From: Artemia franciscana
Taxonomy: Eukaryota > Arthropoda > Branchiopoda > Anostraca > Artemiidae
Assembly (NCBI RefSeq): GCF_032884065.1
Contig: NC_088872.1
Location: forward strand, 4,898,001 to 4,962,000
DNA length: 64,000 nucleotides
Reading direction: 5' to 3'
In this document: positions 10,683 through 20,224 of the stretch, piece by piece
How the letters are laid out: each line of letters starts with the position of its first letter
Numbering within the stretch: the first letter of the stretch is position 1
Made by a program: the position numbers and the translations under genes
The notes under the pieces: generated by a model
What the model was told of the DNA's origin: nothing
What the model saw: only the letters and a program-made list of their open reading frames with translations
Databases searched by the model: none

Positions 10683-10994
10683 CGAGTTGTGTGTATGCAT
10701 GTTTGTTTGTTTGTAAAAAGAGCGTTTGTATATGACGTCATTATTAGTACATAAGGCTTTGTATATGCACAGACATATAAATATAAATGCTATTTATATG
10801 CACAGACAATGGGACAGCGAAGAATGTTGTATATTCGCTTGTTTTACGTAGTTAAAAATATATATTTATATCTATCTCTATTCACAGGTGGGACACAGGG
10901 ACACCGCTACAATGGCGCGTAACTAATGTGGCGCGTAACGACTTACGCGCGCAGGGGGGCTTGGGGTGGCGCGAAGCGCCACCCCAACAGCTAG
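10683..10994 (+). mobile_element. minimal Helitron lacking its extreme 5' end
   Basis: Carries GAGTTGTGTGTATGCATG, the CRE ATGACGTCAT, two copies of the end of the helicase tail (ATGCACAGACAATGGGA at about 10800), the TTCACAGGTGGGACA region, a single perfect hairpin and CTAG at 10991-10994. The TCTATATAAAAAC start is missing because of the fusion with the previous hairpin. Confidence 0.7.
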
Positions 10995-11476
10995 TCTATA
11001 TATATATATATATATATAAATAAGTTGTGTGTCTGTTGCCATTGTAGGCTCTTCTTTCATTTTACAATTAAAAATTTTTCCGTCCACGATCTTCTTACAA
11101 TTAAGAATTTGTCTAAGAACGATTTTCTTAAATACTTTTAATGACCTCATCGTCATAACGAACATGACGAAAACTAACTTCATTACGACATGATGATATG
11201 ACGACATGTTGACATGACGTAACTCGAAAGTTGTGTGTCTGTTGCCCTTGTAGGTTCTTCAGTCATTTTACGATTAAATATTTTTCCGTCCACGATCTTC
11301 TTACAATTAAAAATTTGTCTTTGAACGATTTTCTTAAATACTTTTAATGACGTCATCGTCATAACAAACATGACGACAACTAACTTCATGACAACATGAC
11401 GACATGATGACATGACGCCACTCGACAGACAGACAGACAGACACATCCACAGACAGCTTATTTTTATATATATAGA
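10995..11476. mobile_element. fold-back element with Helitron 5' terminus at both ends
   Basis: Left end TCTATATAT...AAATAAGTTGTGTG on the plus strand, right end TCTATATATATAAAAATAAG read on the minus strand. No hairpin or CTAG end is present. Inside, on the minus strand, the leader (TGACGTCATT...TATTTAAG, then [11 protein letters not shown]-like start) occurs twice as a tandem repeat of about 240 bp. The ORF start is cut by the inverted terminus after the ATGGCAACAG codons. Copies: 22109-22582 and 42821-43292. Confidence 0.65.
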
Positions 11477-11728
11477 AGAAGATAGAAGATATATAAAAAT
11501 AAGCTGTCTGTCCGTTACGCCAGATTATATCTTATCTATATATAAAAATGAAACTAAACTGAAAAGCAAACTGAAACTAAAAATGAAGAAACTGGGAATT
11601 GCATAAATATTTCTATAAATTTTTTGACAATAGATTAAATTAATTCGAAAACCTTATAACAAATATTTATAATTTTGAGGTTTATTCTAAATTGTTGAGT
11701 GTTAGCACGCTTGGCACTTAAAATTTTT

Positions 11729-11759
11729 TCTAACAGTCAATGTTAGAATGAACACTGAC
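11729..11759 (+). promoter_or_regulatory. hairpin abutting and overlapping the start codon
   Basis: TCTAACA-GTCAA-TGTTAGA (11729-11747) forms a 7-bp stem whose last base touches the ATG at 11748. An alternative stem GTCAATGTT/AACACTGAC (11736-11759, one mismatch) would enclose the ATG in its loop. The identical arrangement stands before the ORF at 46544. A translational or transcriptional role is inference only. Confidence 0.4.
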
Positions 11760-12050
11760 AAATTGAAAAACATTGAAAAATATAGAATGTTACCAAATCC
11801 TACAACAGAAGAAACAGCCGAGGAAGCTGCTCAGAGAGTTAATGCCAAAAGGCTTGCGGCTAAAGTAAGCAAAACCACGCAATTAGAAGAAGATCAACCT
11901 GGACAGCGAGAGTCAAAACGTATTAAAACTGAAAATGATAGCGATGATGATTGGCTTTGGGATTTTGACTTGGATAAGGTTATCAATGCCTACCAGATTT
12001 TACTTAAAAAAACAAAGGTTCGGCGATATGTATTTACGTCTGAAAAATAA
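11748..12050 (+). CDS. small Helitron-borne ORF, basic N-part and acidic Trp-rich C-part
   Basis: 100 residues. Residues about 22-40 ([20 protein letters not shown]) match the start of the long Helitron ORF, but the 23-residue repeats are absent. They are replaced by a short linker with KRIK, then the acidic segment [20 protein letters not shown] (residues about 62-81) and a basic end ([12 protein letters not shown]). No signal peptide or membrane segment. A copy at 46544 is intact and nearly identical (DDDWVW instead of DDDWLW); broken relatives at 6300-6446, 10 kb, 23.5 kb and 41.8 kb show the acidic part was once general in this clade. The function is unknown. The KRIK stretch could be a nuclear signal and the acidic part could bind a basic partner, but that is inference. 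Confidence 0.6.
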   Translation: MNTDKLKNIEKYRMLPNPTTEETAEEAAQRVNAKRLAAKVSKTTQLEEDQPGQRESKRIKTENDSDDDWLWDFDLDKVINAYQILLKKTKVRRYVFTSEK

Positions 12051-12228
12051 AGAAGAAAAAGAAAACTGAAACTAAAAATGTAAAAACTGGGAATTGCATA
12101 ATAATTCATAATATTTTGACAATAGATTAAAGTAATTCGAAAACCTTAAAACAGATACCATTTTCCTACTGTCAATGTTAGAATGAACATTGACCGACAG
12201 ACCGACAGAATTTGCGATTGCTATATGT

Positions 12229-12248
12229 CACTTGGTTAATACCAAGTG
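12229..12248. other. perfect hairpin CACTTGGT-TAAT-ACCAAGTG
   Basis: 8-bp perfect inverted repeat with a 4-base loop, about 180 bp downstream of the small ORF. It is conserved at 47028-47047 in the direct copy. It could be a former element terminus or a transcript end; the sequence does not decide. Confidence 0.5.
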
Positions 12249-12346
12249 CCATAAAAAGGTAAAAAACTAAAAAGAAAAAAAGCTAAAAAACCAAAAAAGC
12301 TGCAAAACTAAAAAAAAGAAAAACTGAAACAGAAACTATATTTATA

Positions 12347-12985
12347 TCTATATATATAAAAATAAGTTGTATGTCTGTTGACTGACGTCATATTTGTGTG
12401 CTGACTGATGTCATGTTTGTCGACTGACGTCATTATGAGGATTGAGCATTATTCCGTCATGAAGTTTTTTGTCGACTGACTTCATATTTGTCGACTGACG
12501 AAATTACAGACCGGGACACCGGGACACAAAGGACTACCACGAAACAGCGAATATAAATGACGAACGGGACACTAAAAGAGAAATTAAATACTGGGACACA
12601 AATAACGACCGGGACACAGGGAATATAAATGACGACCGGGACACAGGGACACAACTACAACGGGGACACTGAGGGCACAGGGGGATATATAAATTACCAC
12701 CGGGACACAGGGAATGTTCAATTAGCAATCACCATCAACAAAGCTTAAGGGCACATTCGATTAGCATTTGCAATCACCATGAACAAAGCTCAAGGTCAAT
12801 CATTAGAAAAATGTGGTATAGATCTTAATACTGATTGTTTTTCCCATGGACAATTGTCCGTTGCATGTTAGAGGGTCGGTAAACATGACAATCTATTTAT
12901 GTGCAGCGACAATTGGACAGCGAAGAATGTTGTATATTCGCAAGTTTTACGCAGTTAATTTGTATTTTATCTATCTATCTATCCA
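12347..12985 (+). mobile_element. Helitron 5' part with minisatellite and helicase tail
   Basis: 5' terminus A|TCTATATATATAAAAATAAG at 12347, leader with several TGACG(T)CA boxes, minisatellite (12500-12700), then the end of the helicase ORF twice over (about 12720-12760 and 12765-12956; [12 protein letters not shown]...[10 protein letters not shown] type, interrupted by a stop). It runs into the 5' terminus of a minimal element at 12986. The direct copy is at 47147-47784. Confidence 0.7.
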
Positions 12986-13183
12986 TCTATATAAAACCGA
13001 GTTGTGTGTATGCATGTTTGTTTGTTTGTAAAAAGAGCGTTTGCATATGACGTCATTATAAGTACATAAGGCTTTTTATAGGCACAGACAACGGGAAAGC
13101 CAATAATGTTGTATATTCGCAAGTTTTACGTCGTTCAAAACACATATATAAATCTAACTATATTCACAGGTGGTACACAGGGA
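12986..13183 (+). mobile_element. minimal Helitron 5' part, 3' end replaced by helicase DNA
   Basis: Starts TCTATATAAAACCGAGTTG, keeps the CRE and the last helicase codons, and reaches TTCACAGGTGGTACACAGGG. There it switches to helicase coding sequence (ATCAACCCCTGCAGAC). The hairpins are absent. Confidence 0.65.
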
Positions 13184-14085
13184 TCAACCCCTGCAGACAA
13201 AATTAATACTTGCCTGAAAAATTCTAATTTATGGGCACACGTAAAAACATTAAAATTAACTACAAATATGCGTGTTCAATTGCAAAACGATGACTCTGGT
13301 CAAACATTTTCAGATCAATTGCTGGCAATTGGAAACGGAAAATACCCAGTAGACTCAATTTCAGGACGTATACAACTACCTGCTGAATTCTGTAATTTAG
13401 TGACGTCCAAAAATGAATTGTTTGAAAAAGTATTTCCGAATATTCTAAACAATTATAAAAATAATAAATGGCTAAGTGAAAGAGCGATTCTTGCACCAAA
13501 TAATATAGACGTCCACAAAATCAACAATATTGTTTTGACCAAGATTCGAGACCAGGCAGTCCTTTACAAGTCAGTCGACACAGTTTTGGAACCAAATGAG
13601 GCGGTTAATTATCCATCAGAATTTTTAAATTCCATGGATCTTTCAGGGTTTCCACCACACGTGCTACAACTAAAAAAAATAGGCGTACCAATAATACTGT
13701 TAAGAAATATCAACCCATCAAAGCTTTGCAATGGCACGCGACTTGCCGTAAAAAAACAATGAAAACGCAATAGTGGCCACAATCTTGACAGGGCCTATTG
13801 AGGGTGAGGCTGTTTTTATTTCTCGCATTCCCATGATTCCAACGGATCTGCCTTTTCAATTTAAAAGATTGCAAATCCCAATTTGATTAGCATTTGCAAT
13901 CACCATCAACAAAGATCAAGGTCACTCATTAGAAAAATGTGGTATAGATCTTAATACTGATTGTTTTTTCCATGGACAATTGTACGTTGCATGTTCGAGG
14001 GTCGGTAAACCTGACAATCTATTTATATACAGCGACAATTGGACAGCAAAGAATGTTGTATATTCGCAAGTTTTACGCAGTTAAT
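13184..14085 (+). pseudogene. PIF1-type helicase C-terminal half, broken
   Basis: Matches residues about 1180-1479 of the long Helitron [66 protein letters not shown] at the end. 13106-13762 is open, then frame changes interrupt before the motif INKAQGQ (here INKDQGH). Walker A and B are outside the fragment. The direct copy at 47984-48880 stays open somewhat longer. Confidence 0.8.
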
Positions 14086-14111
14086 GTGTATTGTATATAT
14101 CTATCTATCTA

Positions 14112-14400
14112 TCTATATAAAAACGAGTTGTTTCTATGCATGTTTGTTTGTTTGTAAAAAGAGCGCTTGCATATGACGTCATTATAATTACATAAGGCTT
14201 TGTATATGCACAGACAATGGGAAAGCCAAGAATGTTGTATATTCGCAAGTTTTACATAGTTCAAAACACACATATAAATCTAACTATATTCATAGGTGGT
14301 ACACAGGGACACAATTACAATGGCTCGTAACTAATATGGTGCGTAACGACTTAAGCGCACGGTGGGGCTTGGAGGGCGCGAAGCGCCACCCCAACAGCTA

Positions 14401-14401
<1 letters not shown>
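14112..14401 (+). mobile_element. complete minimal Helitron (290 bp)
   Basis: 5' A|TCTATATAAAAACGAGTTG at 14112; CRE ATGACGTCAT; a 70-bp vestige of the helicase end (CACAGACAATGGGAAAGCC...TTTTACATAG); TTCATAGGTGGTACA; one imperfect hairpin with GAA loop; CTAG at 14398-14401 followed by T. It has no coding capacity and would depend on a Rep-helicase in trans. It lies 26 bp after the helicase fragment stop. The direct copy is 48907-49218. Confidence 0.85.
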
Positions 14402-14450
<49 letters not shown>

Positions 14451-14488
14451 TGAAAAGAGAAATCACCAATGCTACAGCACAAACACAC

Positions 14489-14543
<55 letters not shown>

Positions 14544-14768
14544 ACAGAAGGAGATAAGGAAGACTGTGTTCCTAAATTAGTGATTAATATAGACCAGCAC
14601 TTGAATGAGGCCTTAACCCTACTCATCCATACAATCACATAGGTCAAACAGCATAGCCACACACAATCAACCATAAAGAATAATCCATGGACAGGCAGTC
14701 ATGTCGTCAATAAGTATAAGTCGTCATTTACCGAACAATAGAAAAAATAATATAGACAAATAATTCAC

Positions 14769-14851
<83 letters not shown>
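14402..14851. repeat. (AT)n array split by a 330-bp insertion with (A)48
   Basis: AT runs at 14402-14448 and 14778-14851 flank about 330 bp of unrelated DNA (14449-14777). The insert has a 48-base poly(A) at 14493-14540 followed by sequence without any Helitron similarity. The direct copy (49219-49415) has an uninterrupted AT array, so the insert arrived after the duplication or was lost from the other copy. I do not recognise it; a retroposed transcript or SINE-like piece is possible. Confidence 0.6.
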
Positions 14852-14855
<4 letters not shown>

Positions 14856-15745
14856 TTTAACTACATAAAACTTGCGAATATATAATATTCTTCGCTGTCC
14901 CATTGTCTGTGCATATAAATGATTGCTAATCGAACATTCCCTGTGTTCCCGTCGTCATTTATATATCCCCCTGTGCCGCCCGGTTTCCCTGTTGTAGTTG
15001 TGTCCCTGTGTCCCGGTCGTTATTTATATTCCCTTTGTCCCAGTCGTCAGTTGTGTCCCGGTCTGTAAATACATTCGTTTTTGAATTGGTATATGATGAA
15101 ATAAATTTTTCTGTTTTTCCTTTTTTTTCTTTTTAGTTTTATTTTTGGTTTTTACCTTTTTTTTTTTAGTTTTTTTCTTAGTTTTTTTTTTGTAGTTTTT
15201 ACCTTTTTAGTTTTTTTTATTTTATTTTTTTTTTAACTTTGTTTTTCTCCTTTATTTTTCAGTTTTTTTCCTTTTTTCTTTTTTTTTTCTTTTTTTGTTT
15301 TTTAGTTTTATAGCTTTTTTAGTTTTTTTCATTAATTTTTTAGCTTTTTTTTTCTTTTTATTTTTTTTTTGTAGTTTTTACCTAGCTAGGGGTCGAACCT
15401 GTAACCTCTCGGACCTAGGAGCTTTGTTGATGGTGATTGCTAATCGAACATTCCCTGTGTCCCCGTCGTCATTTATATATCCCCCTGTGTCCCCAGCGTC
15501 CCCGTTGCAGTTGAGTCCGTGTGTCCCGGTCGTCATTTATATTCCCTGTGTCCCGGTCGTCATTTGTGTCCCGGTGTCCCGGTCTGTATATACATTCGTT
15601 TTTGAATTGGTATATGATGAAATAAATTTTTGTGTTTTTCCCCTTTTTTCTTTTTAGTTTTTTTTTGTTTTTTTACCTTTTTTTAGATTTTTTAGTTTTT
15701 TTCTTTTTTCTTTTTAGTTTTTTTTTTACATGACTGCTGAGTCAT
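14852..15745 (-). mobile_element. reverse-oriented A-rich-type Helitron module
   Basis: Minus strand from right to left: T-rich (A-rich) block, minisatellite, half tRNA-like module, another A-rich block, minisatellite, end of helicase ORF (14915-14853), then (AT)n. At 15385-15412 the T-arm-like string GGTTCGACCCC and GGTCCGAGAGGTT appear on the minus strand. Phe-rich frames here are artefacts. The direct copy is 49416-50280. Confidence 0.65.
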
Positions 15746-15759
15746 GCAGAGTCTACATA

Positions 15760-16169
15760 TCTATATAAAAACGAGTTGTGTGTATGCATGTTTGTTTGTT
15801 TGTAAAAAGAGCGTTTGCACATGACATCGTTATTAGTACATAAGGCTTTGTATATGCACAGACAATGGGAAAGCCAAGAATGTTGTATATTCGCAAGTTT
15901 TTACAGTGTAATAAGTTATTACACTCTGGTGTAATATTTTCAGATCAATTGCTGGCAATTGGAAAAGGAAAGCTCCCAGTAGACTCAAATTCAGGACGTA
16001 TACAACTGCCTGCTGAATTCTGTAATTTAGTGACATTCCCTGTGTTCCCGTCGTCATTTATATATCCCCCTATGCCCCCTGGCGTCCCCGTTGTAGTTGT
16101 GCTTGGGGGTACGAAGCGCCCCCTCCAACTAGGTGTTGGGGTGGCGCGAAGCGTCACCCCAACAGCTAG
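15760..16169 (+). mobile_element. mosaic: minimal Helitron 5' part, helicase patch, 3' hairpin end
   Basis: 5' terminus TCTATATAAAAACGAGTTG at 15760; at about 15900 it switches to helicase codons (FSDQLLAIGKGKLPVDS, 15945-16034), then to minisatellite-type DNA and a GAA-loop hairpin with CTAG at 16166-16169. Compared with 38009-38626, this 136-bp tail replaces about 50 bp of helicase sequence. Confidence 0.6.
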
Positions 16170-16170
16170 T

Positions 16171-16596
16171 ATAAATCATAAATGGCTCAGTGAACGAGCG
16201 ATTTTGGCAGCCAAGAATAAAGACGTCTACGAAATCAACAGTATTATTTTGACCCAAATTCAAGAACAGGCAGTAATTTACAAGTCAGTCGACACAGTTC
16301 TGGAACCAAATGAAGTGGTTAACTATTCATCTGAGTTTTTAAATTCGCAGGATCTTCCAGGGTTTCCACCACACGTGCTGCAACTAAATATAGGCGTACC
16401 AATAATACTGTTACGAAATATTAAACCACCAAAGCTTTGCAATGCCGTAAAAAAACAATGGGAAACGTAATAGAGGCAACAATCTTGACAGGGCCTTTTG
16501 AGGGTGAGGCTTTTCTTATTCCTCGCATTCTCATGATTCCAATGGATCTACCTTTTCAACTTAAAAGATTGCAAATCCCAATTTGATTAGCATATT
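16171..16596 (+). pseudogene. helicase fragment next to captured profilin
   Basis: Plus strand: HKWLSERAILAAKNKDVYEI, then [20 protein letters not shown] and, after a frame change, PIRLA; it is cut at about 16590 (ATTAGCAT|ATTTAG), where profilin flank begins. It is part of inverted block A; the partner is at 37885-38309. In these two copies the helicase is a more diverged subtype (NIGVPII, LAAKNKD) than that of the long ORF. Confidence 0.75.
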
Positions 16597-17443
16597 TAGT
16601 TTTCATGCCAGAACCACTAAAGCTATTATGTAAACATCAAAAATATTTATGTTGTTCGAGCAATAATTTTTAGTTTTTATTTCTAAATAGAAAATTACCT
16701 GAAAATTTTAAAATTAGTTTTGTTTTTTGCTAGGTTCCCGCTATTTAACGCGTGACTTCAACTCGTCACGAATTAGTACAAATTATAAGATGTCTACATG
16801 GAATAATTATGTTGAAATTGAATTGTTATCTAATGGCATTTCAGAAGGAGCTATTATTGGTACTGATGGAGCAGTTTGGGGAAAATCTAAGACATTTCCT
16901 GCCACTGCAGCTGAATTGAAAGCGTTTATCTCAAAATTCGAGGATTTGGAAGCTCTTGCTGAAAGCGGTATTATAATGGGAGGAACAAAATATTTTTACC
17001 TTTCGAGCGACCATGATGTTATTCGAGCTTCTAAGGGGACAGATAGTCTTCATGCGATGAAACTGAAAAAATTATATATAATAGCTTTGTATAATAACCA
17101 GGAGTGTCCAACACCTAAAGCTGCAAATACAGTTGAAAAACTAGGTAATTATTTAGCTCAATATGGGCATTGATAGGATCTATTTCTATATCAATGAAAT
17201 TCAACCATCAATGAAACAGGGCAATGAAAGGGTAATGAAACAGCTCGAAAGGTGGATAGAAATTGCAAGGGTGTTAAGCTTGAAAAAAATGAAGTTCTTT
17301 TGACTGACTGGTAAAGGATATCCGGGTTGTAGTGGTAGCTCGCAACCTAGTAAGAGTCAATCATATCCTCAGAGGCCATAAATATTGTTGCAGTTACATA
17401 ATAACATTAGCGATTCTGAACTAAAGATTTGTTAAAATACTCG
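16597..17443 (+). mobile_element. captured host segment: profilin gene with flanks, copy 1
   Basis: About 850 bp without Helitron features between helicase DNA on the left and a Helitron 3' region (CGTTACGCGCC, minus strand) on the right. It holds intron-like DNA, an acceptor (TTTTGCTAG, AG at 16732-16733), a 5' leader, the complete intronless profilin coding region and about 270 bp of 3' flank. The inverted copy is at 37037-37882; the third, shortened one is at 62086-62672. Confidence 0.75.
16790..17173 (+). CDS. profilin (actin-monomer-binding protein), Helitron-embedded copy 1
   Basis: 127 residues from MSTWNNYVEIELL to AQYGH, the normal profilin length. Family landmarks in order: W/Y at the N terminus (MSTWNNYV), AIIGTDGAVWGKS, FISKFED, SGIIMGGTKYFYLSSD, VIRASKGTDSLHAMK, LYIIALYNN and the C-terminal helix NTVEKLGNYLAQYGH. 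Profilin binds G-actin, poly-proline and phosphoinositides and controls actin assembly in the cytoplasm. The frame stays open 63 bases upstream of this ATG (no in-frame ATG), but MSTW matches the family start. No intron interrupts the coding region, although a splice acceptor lies 57 bp upstream. The inverted copy at 37306-37689 has the same protein sequence. Whether any copy is expressed cannot be told. Confidence 0.85.
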   Translation: MSTWNNYVEIELLSNGISEGAIIGTDGAVWGKSKTFPATAAELKAFISKFEDLEALAESGIIMGGTKYFYLSSDHDVIRASKGTDSLHAMKLKKLYIIALYNNQECPTPKAANTVEKLGNYLAQYGH

Positions 17444-17531
17444 TTACGCGCCATATTAGTTACGCGCCATTGTAGTTGTGTCCCTGTGTCCCACCTGTGA
17501 ATATAGATATCTATATATATATATATCTATA
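17444..17531 (-). mobile_element. Helitron 3' region without hairpins
   Basis: Minus strand: TTCACAGGTGGGACACAGGG, then ACAACTACAATGGCGCGTAAC twice, cut at GGCGCGTAACGA where the profilin flank starts. An AT-rich spacer leads to the 3' end of the next element. This junction is identical at 37035 and 62084. Confidence 0.75.
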
Positions 17532-17806
17532 CTAGCTGTTGGGGTGGCGCTTCAAGCCACCCCAACACCTAGTTGGTGAGCCATTAGTTACGAGCCATTG
17601 TAATTGAGTCCCTGTGTCCCACCTGTGAATATAGATAGATTTATATATGTGTTTCAAACTACGTAAAACTTGCGAATATACAACATTCTTGGCTTTCCCA
17701 TAGTGTGTGCATATACAAAGCCTTTTGTACTAATAATGACGTCATATGCAAACGCTCTTTTTACAAACAAACAAACATGCATACACACAACTCGTTTTTA
17801 TATAGA
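17532..17806 (-). mobile_element. complete minimal Helitron (275 bp)
   Basis: 3' CTAG at 17532-17535 with the hairpin GTTGGGGTGG/CCACCCCAAC (loop part changed to CTTGAAG), 5' terminus TCTATATAAAAACGAGTTG ending at 17806. It has the CRE and a helicase-end vestige. It is inserted 19 bp beyond a helicase stop codon. The inverted copy is 36674-36948. Confidence 0.85.
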
Positions 17807-17825
17807 TAGATAGATACAATACAAA

Positions 17826-20224
17826 TTAACTGCGTAAAACTTGCAAATATACAACATTCTTCGCTGTCAAATTGTCGCTGGATATAAATAGATTGTCAGG
17901 TTTACCGACCCTCGAACATGCAACGTACAATTGTCCATGGGAAAAACAATCAGTATTAAGATCTATACCACACTTTTCTAATGATTGACCTTGAGCTTTG
18001 GTGATTGGTGATTTGGTGAATGGTGATTGCAAATGCTAATCGAATTGGGAATTGCAATTTTTTAAATTGAAAAGGTGGATCCGTTGGAATCATGGGAATG
18101 CGAGGAATAAGAACAGCTTCACCCTCAAAAGACCCTGTCAAGATTGTGGCCTCTATTAGGTTTTCCATTGTTTTTTTTTACGGCAAGTCGCGCGCCATTG
18201 CAAAGCTTTGGTGGGTTGATATTTCTTAAAAGTATTATTGGTACGCCTATTTTTAGTTGTAGCACGTGTGTTGGAAACCCTGAAAGATCCACGGAATTTA
18301 AAAATTCAGATGTATAGTTAACCGCTTCATTTGGTTCCAAAACTGTGTCGACTGACATGTAAAGGACTGCCTGGTCTCGAATCTTGGTCAAAACAATAGT
18401 GTTGATATCGTGGACGTTAGCCATTTATTATTTTTATAATTGTTTTGAATATTCGGAAATACTTTTTCAATCAATTCATTTTTGGACGTCACTAAATTAC
18501 AGAAATCAGCATGTAGTTGTATACGTCCTGAAATTGAGTCTACTGGGAGCTTTCCGTTTCCAATTGACAGCAATTGATCTGAAAATGTTTGACCAGAGTC
18601 ATCGTTTTGCAATCGGACACGCATATTTGTAGTTAATTTTAATGTTTTTACGTGTGCCCATAAATTAGAATTTTTCAGGCAAGCATTCATTTCGTCTGCA
18701 GGGGTTTATCTCGGTATTATAGGTAATGTTTGCCTGAAATCTCCCGCAAGCAATATTAATGTGCTGCCAAAAGGGTTTCGACTTCCCTCGCAAATCTTTC
18801 AAGCATTGATCCAGAGCCTCGAGCGATTTTTTGTATGCCATTGTGCACTCATCCCAAATAATAAGTTTGCATTGCTGCAATACTTTACCCATCCCAGATG
18901 ATTTGGAAATATTGCACGTGGGAGTTTCTGTAGAATGCAAATTCAGAGGCAATTTCAAAGCGGAATGAGCAGTTCTCCCACCAGGCAGCAATGTTGCTGC
19001 TATTCCGGAAGACGGAATTGCCAACGCTATATCATTTTTTGATCGAATTGATGCCAGAATCAGTTTTATCACAAACGTTTTACCAGTACCTCCTGGCGCA
19101 TACAAAAAGAAAATTTCTCCAACGTTGTTATCGACACAATGCATTATCGTATCATAAATGTCTTTTTGTTGCGACGTTAACTTGGAAATGTTATTTTGTA
19201 CATACGACAATAGATCACTCGTACTGTAACTTTGTTCACGATCCAATTCTACACATGTCGAAACAGCAGCGATACGGTTAGGTGAAGGCATTCTCAAATC
19301 CTGAAGAGGTTTGTTTGCCATAGGTACGCACAAATCTTCTATAATAACTAAAGTGTAGTTATAAATTTCTGATGTAAAATCAAAAGTCATATCTGACGTC
19401 TCTAACTGTTTTCGATGGAGTATATTTTCGGATATTTTTGACTTATATTTTTCCCATAACTCTGTAGGAGCTGATGGAGAGCAAGTTGTTAAAATGATGC
19501 CAAAGAATGCGTGAATTTGACTTGGAGTTGACCTTTTGCATGCATCATTGATGCAGTTATCCCAGTGTTGGTCATTCTCCAATAAATTCAGAGCTTGGCA
19601 TGCACTACGGTAAGTGTCATGTATAGTACCGTTTACAGTTCTCAAATACTCAAAGGATGTCGGACCGGGTACATTCACCAAAAGCAGGCGTAGAAAGAAG
19701 CATTCATGTTGATTGGGGTGAACGATGTAGAGTCTTCCTATAGACGTTCAATTACTTTATTTTTAGTATTCCACGCATAATAAGAAGGCACTTCAGTATA
19801 CAACAGTTTTTTTGCAAAAGAATCATTTTTGCAAAGCGAAAAGAAAGCGGTTAGCTTTGTATCCGGTGGATTCAGGGCTCTTTGTTGCACGTTGGTTTCC
19901 GAGAAATAAACACGTTGACCATTCTGTAAATGTACCGGTAAGTTAACAACAGCTGGACTACGTTCATGTATCGGAAATGAAAGAATTCGCCAAACAGCTT
20001 CATTACTGCTTATGTTTCTTTCAGCCTGATATTGTGCGATTTCGTCGATATCTTTGATTTCGGGCTGCAAGCCAAAAACTGCCATGTCACTGCCTTTGTT
20101 GACGTATTGACATATGTATTTGATTGCCTTTACGAAGTTACAGTATTCAACGTTTATGTGTGCATTAAATGTTTTTGATAATAACGGTGAATATGGAACA
20201 ACCCACTGGCTATCTACTTCGATG
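17826..20224 (-). pseudogene. Helitron Rep C-part and helicase, broken
   Basis: On the minus strand: SQWVVPYSPLLSKTFNAHIN, AIKYICQYVNKGSD (two catalytic-type tyrosines), then the linker, LYAPGGTGKTFVIK (Walker A), IIWDECTMAYKK (Walker B), a frame change after KSKPFWQH, NMRVRLQNDDSG, a short deletion after KNNKWL, and the end [20 protein letters not shown]. The HUH part is missing. At least three frame interruptions. It is one arm of inverted block A; the other arm is 34255-36654. Confidence 0.85.

Larger units (their letters stand above)
11477..12346 (+). mobile_element. Helitron-like unit carrying the 100-residue ORF
   Basis: Opens with TATATAAAAATAAGCTGTCTGT and CCGTTACGCCAGATTATATC, a leader variant also at 46284 and 29730. 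It contains hairpins at 11729-11759, the intact 100-codon ORF, a second copy of the hairpin sequence (12171-12194), a perfect 8-bp hairpin CACTTGGT/ACCAAGTG (12229-12248) and an A-rich tail. No CTAG end of its own is visible before the next 5' terminus at 12347. Confidence 0.6.
11477..15700. repeat. direct duplication, left copy
   Basis: Matches 46284-50280 in the same orientation with offset about 34,796. It contains the small ORF, helicase half, minimal Helitron and reversed A-rich module. It differs by the 330-bp insert at 14449-14777 and scattered substitutions. Confidence 0.85.

Noticed and set aside
10995-11476. Terminal-inverted-repeat DNA transposon (MITE)
   Set aside because: Ends are Helitron 5' termini with leaders, there is no target-site duplication, and no TIR transposase is seen; described as fold-back instead.
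11477-15700. Long terminal repeats of a retrovirus-like element, given the two direct copies at 11.5 and 46.3 kb
   Set aside because: Copies are 34.8 kb apart and contain several Helitrons; no TG...CA ends, primer-binding site, gag, protease or integrase between them.
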